Positions 27,558 through 36,756 of a DNA stretch of 64,000 nucleotides are shown piece after piece; positions within the stretch are counted from its first letter, which is position 1; the number at the start of each line of letters is the position of its first letter. A program made the position numbers and the translations under genes. The notes under the pieces are model-generated. The model was given only the letters and a program-made list of their open reading frames with translations. It was not told the DNA's origin and made no database searches. This stretch comes from Caballeronia mineralivorans PML1(12) (GTDB lineage: Bacteria; Pseudomonadota; Gammaproteobacteria; Burkholderiales; Burkholderiaceae), in contig NZ_AEJF01000136.1 in assembly GCF_001028175.1 (NCBI RefSeq), forward strand, positions 1-64,000. The letters are read 5' to 3'.

Positions 27558-27669
27558 ATTAAGAGAAACGCTGGACTCGCATAACCATTCCGCTAAGGAA
27601 AGTCGACATGAAATTTCCCGCTATTCACGCGCCGCCAAGGTCGAATTGCTTATCGCACCGGACCCTGCG

Positions 27670-28818
27670 ATGAGCGGGCCGCTAAAGGGGATTCGTATTG
27701 TCGAGATGGTTGGGCTTGGCCCGTGTCCGTTCGCCGCCATGATGCTCGCCGACATGGGTGCGGAAGTGATCCGCATCGACCGTAAGCCGGCCGGCGGCAC
27801 GACACCCTATCCCATGCAAGGCACGAAATTCGACGTCATGGCGCGTGGCCGCCGCTCTCTGGCGCTCGACCTGAAGCAACCGGAAGCACGCGAACTGGCG
27901 CTGCATCTTGTTGCTCAGGCCGATGCGCTGATCGAAGGTTTTCGCCCCGGCGTGATGGAGCGGCTTGGCCTCGGGCCGGACGTGTGCCTGGAGCGCAATC
28001 CGAGGCTTGTGTATGGCCGCGTCACGGGCTGGGGGCAGGATGGTCCGCTGGCCAAGACCGCCGGTCACGATCTTAACTACATCGCGATGAGCGGCATGTT
28101 GCACGAGATCGGCCGTGGCGATGCGCCGCCGGTGCCGCCGCTGAATCTTGTCGGCGACTTTGGCGGCGGCGGGATGATGCTCGCGTTCGGCGTGGTGTGT
28201 GCGCTGCTGGAAGCGCGTGGTTCGGGCAAGGGCCAGGTTATCGATGCCGCCATGGTCGAAGGCTCCGCGCTGCTCGGCGCGATGATCTACGGCTACAAGG
28301 CGTTTGGCGCGTGGTCGGGCGAGCGAGGTTCGGCCATGCTTGCCGGCGGCGCGCATTTCTACAACACGTACGCATGCGCGGACGGCAAATTCGTGTCAGT
28401 CGGGGCGATCGAACCGCAGTTCTATGCCCTGCTGCTGAAGCTCTGCGATATCCACGATGCCGCCTTCGACAGCCAGATGGATCGCGAACAATGGCCTGTG
28501 TTGAAAACCAAAATTGCGGCTATCTTCGCGACGAAACCGCGGCAGGCGTGGTGCGAGTTGATAGAAGGCACGGATGTTTGCTTTGCTCCCGTGCTCGATA
28601 TGAACGAAGCACCGGAGCATGTGCATAACCGGACGCGAGGAACATTCATTGAAGTGGATGGGGTGACGCAACCGGGACCTGCACCGCGCTTCAGTCGCAC
28701 GGTGCCCGAGGTGAGTGGGCCGCCGGCGAGTCCAGGGCAAGATAACGAAGCGATCCTGCGTGACTGGGATGTGCCGGGCGCGATGATCGAAAGGTTAAGG
28801 GAGAAGGGGGTGATTTAA
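27670..28818 (+). CDS. CoA-transferase family III protein, alpha-methylacyl-CoA racemase type
   Basis: 382 residues. Opens [35 protein letters not shown] and continues with [19 protein letters not shown] and [28 protein letters not shown] carries the general-base His and [10 protein letters not shown] the Asp expected of alpha-methylacyl-CoA racemases rather than true CoA transferases. The enzyme would interconvert the 2R and 2S forms of branched acyl-CoAs so that beta-oxidation can continue. The start at 27670 (MSGPL) is the usual one; eight upstream codons are in frame. Confidence 0.92.
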   Translation: MSGPLKGIRIVEMVGLGPCPFAAMMLADMGAEVIRIDRKPAGGTTPYPMQGTKFDVMARGRRSLALDLKQPEARELALHLVAQADALIEGFRPGVMERLGLGPDVCLERNPRLVYGRVTGWGQDGPLAKTAGHDLNYIAMSGMLHEIGRGDAPPVPPLNLVGDFGGGGMMLAFGVVCALLEARGSGKGQVIDAAMVEGSALLGAMIYGYKAFGAWSGERGSAMLAGGAHFYNTYACADGKFVSVGAIEPQFYALLLKLCDIHDAAFDSQMDREQWPVLKTKIAAIFATKPRQAWCELIEGTDVCFAPVLDMNEAPEHVHNRTRGTFIEVDGVTQPGPAPRFSRTVPEVSGPPASPGQDNEAILRDWDVPGAMIERLREKGVI

Positions 28819-28839
28819 CGGCTACGCCTATTAGCGCCT

Positions 28840-30393
28840 TCACCCCGCCGGGAACCTCACCAAAATACGGCTGAACGGCACCGTCCTGTCGACGGTAACT
28901 GCGCCCGCGCCCTTGCCCGCGTACGTGGTTACGAGCCGCATGCCGAGGCCCGTGCCCTGCGGCTTCGGGAAGTCGATAGGAAAACCGTCCCCCTCGTCCT
29001 CCACCGAGAGCAGCACGACATCGCCGGATCGTTCCAGCTTTACGCGCACTGTCCCGCGACCGTACTTGAGCGCGTTGGTCACCAGTTCCGCCGTGACGAG
29101 CCCGAGCGGCGCGAGCCGCGCGGCGGGCAGCACGATCGATTCCCCTTCCAGCGATACCTCCCGCCCCGCCGCCAGTTCAGCCAGATCGGCCGTCAAGCCT
29201 CGCAGGTAACTGGTGGCGTCCGTCGCTTCGGCGCCATCGTCCTGATAGAGCCGGTGATGCACCGAGCCGACCGTGCGCACGCGCGTGGCCGCGGCCTGCA
29301 GATGCGTCGCGACGGACTTGTCGCCGGCAAGATTCGCCTGCAGCGCGAGCAGCGTCTGCACGAGTTGAAGACTGTTGCGAACGCGGTGATGAACCTCCTT
29401 CATCATCAGCGCCGAATTTCCAAGCTGCGTTTCCTGGCTCGATACGAGCGCCGCGAGTTCTTCTTCGTTCTCGTGCCGTTCGGTGACATCGCGCATGGTC
29501 AGCACGATACGTTTTACGCTCTCGTCGGCATCGCGAACGGGCGCGACCGATACATCCCACCAGCGGGCATCGCCGGCGCGGGTCGTGCAGGGGCCTTCGA
29601 AGCGGACCGGTTCGCCTTCGGCCGATTTCGCCAGAGCTTGCAGGACTTTCGGGCGTTGATCCTCCGGCCACAGGTCGGCGCAAAACGTGCCGCCGATGTC
29701 TGCGAAGTCGTCGATGCTCAGCGCCGCCAGCCCGTTATCGTTCATGAATTCGATACCGCCATTCAGCGACAGCACCTGGATGCAGTCTGTGCTCGCGTTC
29801 AGCACGCTGGTGGAGAACAGCTCGTCGGCGCCGGTCTGCGATTCTGCAGCTAGCCGTTCGCGGCCCATGGAGATGACGTTCGCGATTGCTTCCAGGAAAA
29901 CGATGTCCGTTTCGGTGAAGTCTTCGTCGTCGGAGCTATCGGCTTCGAGCACGCCGAAGGTTTCCGGAATGCCGCGGATGGGGACGTTGATGGCGCGCTT
30001 GATGCCGTGGCGAGCGAGCAGGTCGGGCGTGCGGAACCGATGTTCGGTGCCCAGATGATTCGATAGCACCGGGCGACCGCTGGCGAACGCGTGGCCGGCG
30101 GGGCTGGCGTCGTCGGCGCCGAGTTCCGTGGTGCCGATGTCTGCGGGGTCCCAGCCTACTCCGGCTTCGAGTACGAAGGTTTCACTTTCGGGCTGATAGC
30201 GGAGCACCTTGGCAAAACGCGAGCGCAATCCAGCCGATACCGCCTTGCATGCCTCGTCGAGGAGCGCGTTGGCGCTGTGTACCCGCAGGACGGAGGTCGC
30301 GAATTGCACGGCGATCTCGTGCTGCAGGCGCAAGCGGCTCACCGACCGGTCGATGGCGCTGCGGATGGTTTCTTCGGGTGGCAATGCATCCAT
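28840..30393 (-). CDS. GAF-PAS histidine kinase with HWE/HisKA_2-type core
   Basis: 517-residue soluble kinase with no membrane helix. A GAF domain (about 40-185; SRFAKVLRYQPESETFVLEAGVGW, INVPIRG, FGVLEADS) is followed by a PAS/PAC unit (about 205-320; GGIEFMNDNGLAALS, RIVLTMRDVTERHENEEEL) and a HisKA_2 core with EVHHRVRNSLQLVQTLLALQ, TAELVTNALKYG and GTGLGMRLV. Kinases of this type often work in light, redox or general stress responses. The ATG at 30393 has GGAG 6 bases upstream; the one 10 codons earlier has none. No response regulator is adjacent, so its partner lies elsewhere. Confidence 0.9.
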   Translation of the reverse strand: MDALPPEETIRSAIDRSVSRLRLQHEIAVQFATSVLRVHSANALLDEACKAVSAGLRSRFAKVLRYQPESETFVLEAGVGWDPADIGTTELGADDASPAGHAFASGRPVLSNHLGTEHRFRTPDLLARHGIKRAINVPIRGIPETFGVLEADSSDDEDFTETDIVFLEAIANVISMGRERLAAESQTGADELFSTSVLNASTDCIQVLSLNGGIEFMNDNGLAALSIDDFADIGGTFCADLWPEDQRPKVLQALAKSAEGEPVRFEGPCTTRAGDARWWDVSVAPVRDADESVKRIVLTMRDVTERHENEEELAALVSSQETQLGNSALMMKEVHHRVRNSLQLVQTLLALQANLAGDKSVATHLQAAATRVRTVGSVHHRLYQDDGAEATDATSYLRGLTADLAELAAGREVSLEGESIVLPAARLAPLGLVTAELVTNALKYGRGTVRVKLERSGDVVLLSVEDEGDGFPIDFPKPQGTGLGMRLVTTYAGKGAGAVTVDRTVPFSRILVRFPAG

Positions 30394-30662
30394 CGGGTTC
30401 TCCTTGACCGCGGCGTCGCCCATGATTTTTTCGGCGATGCATGCGCAAGGGGTAATTCTAACCGTGGAGATTAAAAAGCCGCAGGAGTAGGGGTGTTCGC
30501 ACCCCCGACCAACGAGCGCCAGCAGATCCTTACCAACCCCAAGTGCGAACGAACCCCGCCGCCCTTGGTGTAATCCCGAATGTTACAATCATAACAACCG
30601 GGTGTTAGAATAATGCATCGATTAACCGAAAAATGTTGTGCACCGCACAACCGGCCACGCTC
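30394..30662. other. Divergent intergenic region upstream of deoC operon
   Basis: 269 bases between the kinase gene (leftward) and deoC (rightward). The right half is AT-richer and carries operator-like repeats, annotated separately. The left half has no gene-like frame. The deoC promoter must lie here, probably overlapping the repeats. Confidence 0.4.
30581..30613. promoter_or_regulatory. Candidate DeoR operator upstream of deoC
   Basis: TGTTACAATCATAACA (30581-30596) is an inverted repeat of TGTTA and TAACA with a 6-base spacer. A further direct half-site TGTTAGAATAA starts 22 bases later at 30603, i.e. about two helical turns. The word TGTTACAATCA recurs with a single change on the minus strand at 41251-41261, in front of the DeoR-type gene that closes this cluster. 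That shared, rare word at both promoters is good evidence for a common operator, though repressor binding is not shown. Confidence 0.65.
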
Positions 30663-31673
30663 ATGCTCGATGTTGCTTCTCAACCCGTTATCCCCTTGCG
30701 CGGCAAACCGCCTTCCACTCACGCGGAACAGCGCAATCCCGGCGTGCCGCTGGATCTCTCCTGGGTCGACGGCCTGCGAGTCAATCAATCAGCAGTCAGC
30801 CGCCGCGTCAGCACGCTCGGCACGCGCCGCTCGGTTAAAAAGGACGCGCAAGCAGCGTGGTTGCTCAAGGCCATCACCTGCATCGACCTGACCACCCTCA
30901 ATGGCGACGACACCGCCGCACGCGTCGAACGCTTATGCGCCAAAGCGCGTCGTCCGATTCGCGACGATTTATTGGACGCGCTCGGCATGCCGCCCGGCTC
31001 CATCAAGACCGGTGCAGTGTGCGTATATCACCGCTTCGTCGGCACGGCAGTCGCAGCGCTTGCGGGTAGCGGTATCCCGGTCGCAGCCGTATCCACGGGC
31101 TTTCCCGCCGGCCTTATCCCGCATCCGCTGAAGTTGAAAGAGATCGAGGCATCGGTGACAGACGGCGCGGCGGAAATCGATATCGTCGTCACGCGTGAAC
31201 ACGTGCTCACCGGCAACTGGCAAGCGCTCTACGACGAAATGCATGACTTCCGCGCAGCGTGCGGCCCGGCGCATATCAAAGCCATTCTCGCGACCGGCGA
31301 CATCCGCACGCTCTCGAACATCGCCAAGGCCTCAATGGTTTGCATGATGGCCGGCGCCGATTTCATCAAGACCTCCACCGGCAAGGAAGGCGTCAACGCC
31401 ACGCTCGACGTTTCCCTCGTCATGGTGCGCATGATCCGCGAATACCTTGAACGGACGGGCATGATGATCGGCTTCAAACCAGCGGGTGGCGTGTCCACCG
31501 CCAAGTCGGTGCTCGAATACCAGATCCTGATGAAGGAAGAGCTGGGCCGCGAATGGCTCGAACCGGAGCTCTTTCGTATAGGCGCATCGAGTCTGCTCGC
31601 CGATATCGAACGGCAACTCGAGCATCACGTCACCGGCCGCTACTCGGCTTTCCATCGACATCCGGTTGCTTGA
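30663..31673 (+). CDS. deoC: Deoxyribose-phosphate aldolase
   Basis: 336 residues. DeoC core of the long type: CIDLTTLNGDDTAARVERLC, GAVCVYHRFVGTAVAALAGSG, VSTGFPAG, TDGAAEIDIVV with the catalytic Asp, HIKAILATGDI with the Schiff-base Lys, and GADFIKTSTGKEGVNATLD with the second active-site Lys, ending in GFKPAGGVST. It splits 2-deoxyribose 5-phosphate into glyceraldehyde 3-phosphate and acetaldehyde. An N-terminal extension of about 70 residues compared with short bacterial DeoC is visible. First gene of a cluster with an aldehyde dehydrogenase, sugar kinase and ABC importer. Confidence 0.95.
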   Translation: MLDVASQPVIPLRGKPPSTHAEQRNPGVPLDLSWVDGLRVNQSAVSRRVSTLGTRRSVKKDAQAAWLLKAITCIDLTTLNGDDTAARVERLCAKARRPIRDDLLDALGMPPGSIKTGAVCVYHRFVGTAVAALAGSGIPVAAVSTGFPAGLIPHPLKLKEIEASVTDGAAEIDIVVTREHVLTGNWQALYDEMHDFRAACGPAHIKAILATGDIRTLSNIAKASMVCMMAGADFIKTSTGKEGVNATLDVSLVMVRMIREYLERTGMMIGFKPAGGVSTAKSVLEYQILMKEELGREWLEPELFRIGASSLLADIERQLEHHVTGRYSAFHRHPVA

Positions 31674-31707
31674 ATCAGCACCGCATCATCTCTTACACGA
31701 GCTCCCC

Positions 31708-34095
31708 ATGAGCGTAGCCGACTACTTCTCCTCGATGGATTACGGACCTGCACCGGAAGACGACGGCGCCGTGCGCGCCTGGCTGGATCAACACACGAAC
31801 GGCTTCGGTCATTTCATCGACGGCGCCTTTCGCGCACCATCGGCGGGTGAGCAGTTCGACTCGCTGGAACCCGCTACCGGGCGCGTGCTTGCGAGTATCG
31901 CGCAAGGCGATCAAGCGGATATCGACGCAGCCGTCGATGCCGCGCATCGCGCCTTACCCGCGTGGCAAGCGCTCGGCGGCGCGGGCCGTGCACGGCATTT
32001 GTACGCGCTCTCGCGGATGGTGCAGCGTCATGCCCGCCTGTTCGCCGTGCTCGAATCGCTCGATAACGGCAAGCCGATTCGCGAGTCGCGCGACATCGAT
32101 ATCCCTCTTGTAGCAAGGCATTTCCTGCATCACGCAGGCTGGGCGCAATTGCAGGATCGCGAGTTTGCCGACTGGGCGCCGCTGGGCGTGATCGGCCAGA
32201 TCGTGCCGTGGAATTTTCCGCTGCTGATGCTCTCGTGGAAGATCGCACCGGCGCTCGCGCTGGGTAATTGCGTGGTGCTGAAGCCCGCCGAATACACGCC
32301 GCTGAGCGCGTTGTTGTTTGCCGAATTAGCAGCGCGTGCAGGTTTGCCGGCGGGCGTGCTGAACGTAGTCACCGGCGATGGCCGCACCGGCGCCGCATTG
32401 GTCGAGCATCCGCGCGTAGCGAAGATTGCGTTCACCGGATCGACGGAAGTGGGCAGGCAAATTCGTATTGCCACAGCAGGCTCGGGCAAGTCGCTAACAC
32501 TGGAGCTCGGTGGCAAGTCGCCGTTCATCGTGTTCGATGACGCCGATCTCGACAGCGCCGTGGAAGGTGTCGTCGATGCTATCTGGTTCAACCAGGGCCA
32601 GGTGTGTTGCGCGGGTTCGCGGCTGCTGGTGCAGGAAGGCGTGGAGAAGCGCTTCATTGATAAACTGAAACGTCGCATGGACACGCTGCGCGTTGGGCCG
32701 TCGCTCGACAAGGGCATCGATCTGGGCGCAATCGTGGATACCGTGCAGCTCGAACGTATTCGTGCGCTGGTTGAGCGCGGCGTGCAGGAAGGCTGTGAGA
32801 TTCATCAGCCCAAGGGCTTGCGCATGCCCGAGCAAGGCGCGTTTTATCCGCCTACTTTGGTGACCAACGTCGCGCCTGCGTCCACGCTCGCGCAAGAGGA
32901 AATCTTCGGGCCGGTGCTGGTGACAATGAGCTTTCGCACACCCGACGAAGCCGTTGCGCTGGCGAATCATTCGCGCTATGGACTGGCGGCGAGCGTGTGG
33001 AGCGAGACCATCGGCCGCGCGCTGGATATTGCGCCGCGTTTGCAATGCGGCGTGGTCTGGATCAACGCGACCAATCTCTTCGATGCAAGCGTCGGCTTTG
33101 GCGGTTATCGCGAGTCGGGCTTCGGCCGCGAAGGCGGACGCGAGGGGATTTACGAGTATCTGAAGCTGCGTGCGTGGACTAAGCTGGCCGTTCGCTCGAA
33201 CGCTACCGCGACGCATGCTCAGTCCGCTGCCACCGAGAGCAATGTCAGCGCGCTCGATCGCACCGCGAAGTTGTTCATCGGCGGCAAGCAGGTTCGGCCG
33301 GACAGCGGTTACTCGCGGCTCGTGCATGCACCGTCGGGGGCGATCGTAGGTGAAGTGGGCGAGGGCAATCGCAAGGACGTGCGCAACGCGGTCGCGGCGG
33401 CGCGCAGTGCTGAAAAGTGGTCACAAGCCAGCACGCATAACCGTGCTCAAGTACTGTATTACCTCGCGGAAAACCTGTCGGCGCGTGCAGATGAATTTGC
33501 TAAGCAGCTCACGGCACGGACAGGCGTTTCTTCCGCCGACGCCGAGCGTGAAGTCGAAGCATCGATCACGCGTTTGTTCACCTACGGCGCATGGGCCGAC
33601 AAGTTCGATGGCGCAGTGCACTCGCCGCCGCTAAGAGGCGTTGCGCTGGCGATGCATGAACCGCTTGGCGTGATCGGCGTGGTGTGTCCGGACGAAGCGC
33701 CGTTGCTTGGCCTCGTCTCGCTGATTGCACCGGCGCTTGCGCTGGGTAATCGTGTGGTCGCGGTGCCGAGCGAAACATGTCCGCTGATGGCGACGGATTT
33801 TTATCAGGTGGTGGAGACTTCGGATGTGCCGCCGGGCGCGTTGAACATCGTCACGGGTGAGCGCAAAGCGCTGGCTTCGACCCTGGCAAAACACGACGAT
33901 GTCGACGCGTTGTGGTGCTTCGGCGGCGCGGATTTATCGACGGTGGCGGAGCGCGAGTCGGTGGGGAACCTGAAGCGCACGTTCGTCGATCATGGCCGCG
34001 TGTTCGACTGGTTCGACACCGCAGCCAGCGAAGGCCTGCCGTTCTTGCGCCAAGCCGTGCAAGTGAAGAACATCTGGATCCCGTACGGCGACTAA
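31708..34095 (+). CDS. Two-domain aldehyde dehydrogenase, ALDH16-like
   Basis: 795 residues. The first ALDH domain (about 1-490) is complete: PWNFPLLMLSWKIAPALALGN, the general base in LTLELGGKSP near 265 and the catalytic Cys in GQVCCAGSR near 300. A second ALDH-like domain (about 525-795) retains the cofactor-domain start (GVIGVVCPDEAPLLGLVSL, VPPGALNIVTGERKALA) but stops before the region that would hold the Cys, so it cannot be catalytic. This layout is that of ALDH16 proteins. In this operon it would oxidise the acetaldehyde made by DeoC. The start at 31708 is assumed; 14 upstream codons are in frame and overlap deoC. Confidence 0.92.
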   Translation: MSVADYFSSMDYGPAPEDDGAVRAWLDQHTNGFGHFIDGAFRAPSAGEQFDSLEPATGRVLASIAQGDQADIDAAVDAAHRALPAWQALGGAGRARHLYALSRMVQRHARLFAVLESLDNGKPIRESRDIDIPLVARHFLHHAGWAQLQDREFADWAPLGVIGQIVPWNFPLLMLSWKIAPALALGNCVVLKPAEYTPLSALLFAELAARAGLPAGVLNVVTGDGRTGAALVEHPRVAKIAFTGSTEVGRQIRIATAGSGKSLTLELGGKSPFIVFDDADLDSAVEGVVDAIWFNQGQVCCAGSRLLVQEGVEKRFIDKLKRRMDTLRVGPSLDKGIDLGAIVDTVQLERIRALVERGVQEGCEIHQPKGLRMPEQGAFYPPTLVTNVAPASTLAQEEIFGPVLVTMSFRTPDEAVALANHSRYGLAASVWSETIGRALDIAPRLQCGVVWINATNLFDASVGFGGYRESGFGREGGREGIYEYLKLRAWTKLAVRSNATATHAQSAATESNVSALDRTAKLFIGGKQVRPDSGYSRLVHAPSGAIVGEVGEGNRKDVRNAVAAARSAEKWSQASTHNRAQVLYYLAENLSARADEFAKQLTARTGVSSADAEREVEASITRLFTYGAWADKFDGAVHSPPLRGVALAMHEPLGVIGVVCPDEAPLLGLVSLIAPALALGNRVVAVPSETCPLMATDFYQVVETSDVPPGALNIVTGERKALASTLAKHDDVDALWCFGGADLSTVAERESVGNLKRTFVDHGRVFDWFDTAASEGLPFLRQAVQVKNIWIPYGD

Positions 34096-34145
34096 ACGCC
34101 AGCCGTGCGGGTTCGAAGCAGACGAATTAGTATCATGAGCGATGA

Positions 34146-34163
34146 CCTCGCAACACAGCGAGG
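34146..34163 (+). other. Small hairpin before fucU-type gene
   Basis: CCTCGC (34146-34151) and GCGAGG (34158-34163) form a 6-base-pair stem with loop AACACA, 25 bases before the next start codon inside a 92-base gap. It could slow RNA decay or affect translation of the following gene; no T run follows. Confidence 0.3.
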
Positions 34164-34187
34164 CACGCTCAACATGAAGGAGACGCA

Positions 34188-34676
34188 ATGCTGAAGAACC
34201 TCGATCCGCTGCTGAATGCCGACGTCCTGCACGCCCTGTGCGCGATGGGCCATGGCGATGAAGTCGTGATCTGCGACGCGAATTTTCCCGCCGATTCGGT
34301 CGCGCGCCAAACGGTGCTCGGTCATGTGCTGCGACTCGATGGCGTGAACGCGCCGCGCGCGATCCGCGCGGTGTTGTCGGTGTTGCCGCTGGACAGCTTC
34401 GTCGATCATCCGGCCGAGCGCATGGAAGTGGTCGGCGACGCAAACGCGCTCCCCGCCGTGCAGCGCGAAGCACAAACTGAAGTGGATGCCGCCGAAGGGC
34501 ACGCGACGCCCTTCGCTTCCATCGAACGTTTCGCGTTTTATGAACGCGCCAAAAAAGCCTATTGCGTGATCGCCACTGGCGAAGCGCGCGGTTATGGCTG
34601 CTTTATCTTCAAGAAGGGCGTGAATCTCGCGCCCGATGCTCCAGCTGCAGCTTTGGGTTCGGAGAGCGCGCGATGA
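34188..34676 (+). CDS. fucU: RbsD/FucU family sugar mutarotase
   Basis: 162 residues. MLKNLDPLLNADVLHALCAMGHGDEVVICDANFP carries the His and Asp of the mutarotase site, and the C-terminal part (IERFAFYERAKKAYCVIATGEARGYG, FKKGVN) follows FucU rather than RbsD. The family interconverts alpha and beta anomers of sugars so that kinases or isomerases get the right form. In an operon with deoC and a ribokinase-type kinase it most likely handles deoxyribose or ribose rather than fucose. Overlaps the kinase start by 4 bases (ATGA). Confidence 0.9.
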   Translation: MLKNLDPLLNADVLHALCAMGHGDEVVICDANFPADSVARQTVLGHVLRLDGVNAPRAIRAVLSVLPLDSFVDHPAERMEVVGDANALPAVQREAQTEVDAAEGHATPFASIERFAFYERAKKAYCVIATGEARGYGCFIFKKGVNLAPDAPAAALGSESAR

Positions 34677-35629
34677 ACCGCGGCGTCGTCATCCTCGGCA
34701 TCTACGTAACGGATCTCACGTTTCGCGCCGAGCGCATGCCGTTGCTTGGCGAGACGATCGCCGGATCGGCATTTGCGATGGGACCCGGCGGCAAGGGCTC
34801 GAACCAGGCCGTGGCCGCAGCGCGTGCCGGTGCCCACGTGGTCTTCTGCACGCGCCTCGGTGCCGACGCATTCGGCGACATTGCGCGCTCGACCTGGGCC
34901 GCCGAAGGCATCACGGCACGGGCGATATCCACGGATGGCGTGGCCACGGGCGCAGCGCACATCTTCGTCGACGATGCAACGGGCGGCAACGCGATCATCG
35001 TTGCAGCGGGTGCGGCTGGACGGTTATGCCCTGAAGACGTCGAAGCGATCGAAGCGGATATCGCGGCCGCCGCTGTGTTCGTCACGCAGCTTGAACAACC
35101 CGTTCCCGCCGCCAGGCGCGGACTCGAACTCGCGCGTCGCCATGGTGTGACAACCGTGTTCAATCCGGCGCCTGCGTTGCCACTCGAGGACGACATCTTC
35201 CCGCTCTGCGACTACATCACGCCGAACGAAACCGAAGCAACGGCGCTGACGGGTATCGCGATAACGTCCGTCGACGACGCGCGCCGTGCAGCCGATGCCT
35301 TGCTTACCAAGGGCGTAGGTGCCGTGATTGTGACGCTGGGCGAAGCGGGTGCGTTGCTGCATACGCCGGAGCAATCGGTGCTCGTGCCGGCCTTCAATTG
35401 CGGTCGCGTGGTCGAGACCGCAGGCGCGGGCGACGGTTTTACTGGCGGGTTCGCCGCAGCGCTTGCGCGCGGTGAAAACCCGTTGAACGCCGTGCGTTTT
35501 GGCTGCGCGCTCGCTAGCTTGTCCGTCACGCGTGCGGGCACCGCACCGTCGATGCCGACGCTCGCCGAGATCGAAGCGGTGCTCGGCGAAGCTGCGAAGT
35601 CCGGCAGCGTGTTGGCTCAACATTCCTGA
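34673..35629 (+). CDS. PfkB/ribokinase-family sugar kinase (deoxyribokinase candidate)
   Basis: 318 residues. The first PfkB motif is GPGGKGSNQAVAAARAGAHV, and ETAGAGDGFTGGFAAAL carries the catalytic Asp; in place of the usual GAGDTF it reads GAGDGF. Also visible are CTRLGADAFGD and NPAPALPLEDD, typical of ribokinases. It phosphorylates a pentose at O5. With DeoC two genes upstream the natural substrate is 2-deoxyribose, giving the aldolase substrate. Start at 34673 is set by the ATGA overlap with fucU; a longer frame begins inside fucU. Confidence 0.92.
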   Translation: MNRGVVILGIYVTDLTFRAERMPLLGETIAGSAFAMGPGGKGSNQAVAAARAGAHVVFCTRLGADAFGDIARSTWAAEGITARAISTDGVATGAAHIFVDDATGGNAIIVAAGAAGRLCPEDVEAIEADIAAAAVFVTQLEQPVPAARRGLELARRHGVTTVFNPAPALPLEDDIFPLCDYITPNETEATALTGIAITSVDDARRAADALLTKGVGAVIVTLGEAGALLHTPEQSVLVPAFNCGRVVETAGAGDGFTGGFAAALARGENPLNAVRFGCALASLSVTRAGTAPSMPTLAEIEAVLGEAAKSGSVLAQHS

Positions 35630-35645
35630 ACGGAGGAGCGCCTCG

Positions 35646-36680
35646 ATGAACACATCGAAATGGCTCGCCGACCGGCAACTGAATTTCCTGGTCGCCGTGA
35701 ACCTGCTGGTCGTGATTGTCGCGACCGCGTTGTCACATGGCCAGTTCGTCGATATCGACAACCTCCAGTCGATGGGCAGCCAGTTGCCCGAGCTCGGCTT
35801 GCTCGCGCTCGGCATCATGCTCTCGATGGTGTCGGGCAATGGCGGCATCGACTTGTCGGGCGTCGCGCTCGCCAATCTTTCGGGCATGGTCGCGGCGCAA
35901 CTGCTGCCGATGCTCGTCTCCGCCGATAACTCGCCGTCGCTCTATACCGCGGTGTTTTGCGCGATCACCGTGGCGCTCGGCGCAGCAGGCGGTTTGATGA
36001 ACGGCGTGATCATCGCGCGCCTGAAACTCACGCCGATCCTCTGCACGCTCGGTACCTCGCTGCTCTTCACCGGCATAGCCGTGGTGCTGAGCAATGGTGC
36101 TTCAGTGCGAGTGGAATACGTCGATGCACTCTCCAACATCGGCAACGGCACCTTCCTGCAAGTTCCCATCTCGCTGTGGATTTTCGTGGCCACGGTGTTG
36201 TTGCTCGGCTGGGTGTTGAAACGCACGCCCTTCGGTTTGCGGCTCTATCTGATGGGCACGAATCCGAAAGCCGCGTTCTACGCCGGCATTCCGCGCGACC
36301 GCATGCTGATCCTGACCTATGGCATGTGCGGCGTGCTTGCGTCGTTAGCGGGTCTTATCAGCGCGACGCATACGTCCAGCGCGAAGTGGGACTACGGCAA
36401 TTCGTATCTGCTGATCGCGATCCTGATTGCCGTGATGGGCGGCGTGAATCCGGCGGGTGGTTATGGCCGGATCGTGTGCGTGTTCCTGGCCGCGACCGTG
36501 CTCCAGTTCCTGTCGAGCTTGTTCAACCTGCTCGGCGTGTCGCAGTTCTTCGGCGACTGTGCGTGGGGTTTCCTGCTGCTGGCGTCGCTTGCGCTGGCGG
36601 GTGGAGAGCGCGTGCGCGCCATCTTCGGGCTCGGCGGCGCCGCGCCCATTTCGAAAGTGTCAAAGCCGCCAGCGGCTTGA
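35646..36680 (+). CDS. Sugar ABC transporter permease (RbsC type)
   Basis: 344 residues with 8-10 membrane helices of the BPD_transp_2 family: LLALGIMLSMVSGNGGIDLSGV is the conserved helix near the N terminus, followed by LTPILCTLGTSLLFTGIAV and LLIAILIAVMGGVNPAGGYGR. ATG at 35646 preceded by GGAGGAGCG. It is one of two permeases in this importer (the other is at 39366) and lies 16 bases after the kinase. The pair probably forms a heterodimeric channel for deoxyribose. Confidence 0.92.
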   Translation: MNTSKWLADRQLNFLVAVNLLVVIVATALSHGQFVDIDNLQSMGSQLPELGLLALGIMLSMVSGNGGIDLSGVALANLSGMVAAQLLPMLVSADNSPSLYTAVFCAITVALGAAGGLMNGVIIARLKLTPILCTLGTSLLFTGIAVVLSNGASVRVEYVDALSNIGNGTFLQVPISLWIFVATVLLLGWVLKRTPFGLRLYLMGTNPKAAFYAGIPRDRMLILTYGMCGVLASLAGLISATHTSSAKWDYGNSYLLIAILIAVMGGVNPAGGYGRIVCVFLAATVLQFLSSLFNLLGVSQFFGDCAWGFLLLASLALAGGERVRAIFGLGGAAPISKVSKPPAA

Positions 36681-36756
36681 CCTGACTTCGAGCTTCCTCG
36701 GGCTTCAAAACTTCACCTCATGTGCAGCACATACAAACCATAACGGAGACAAACGC

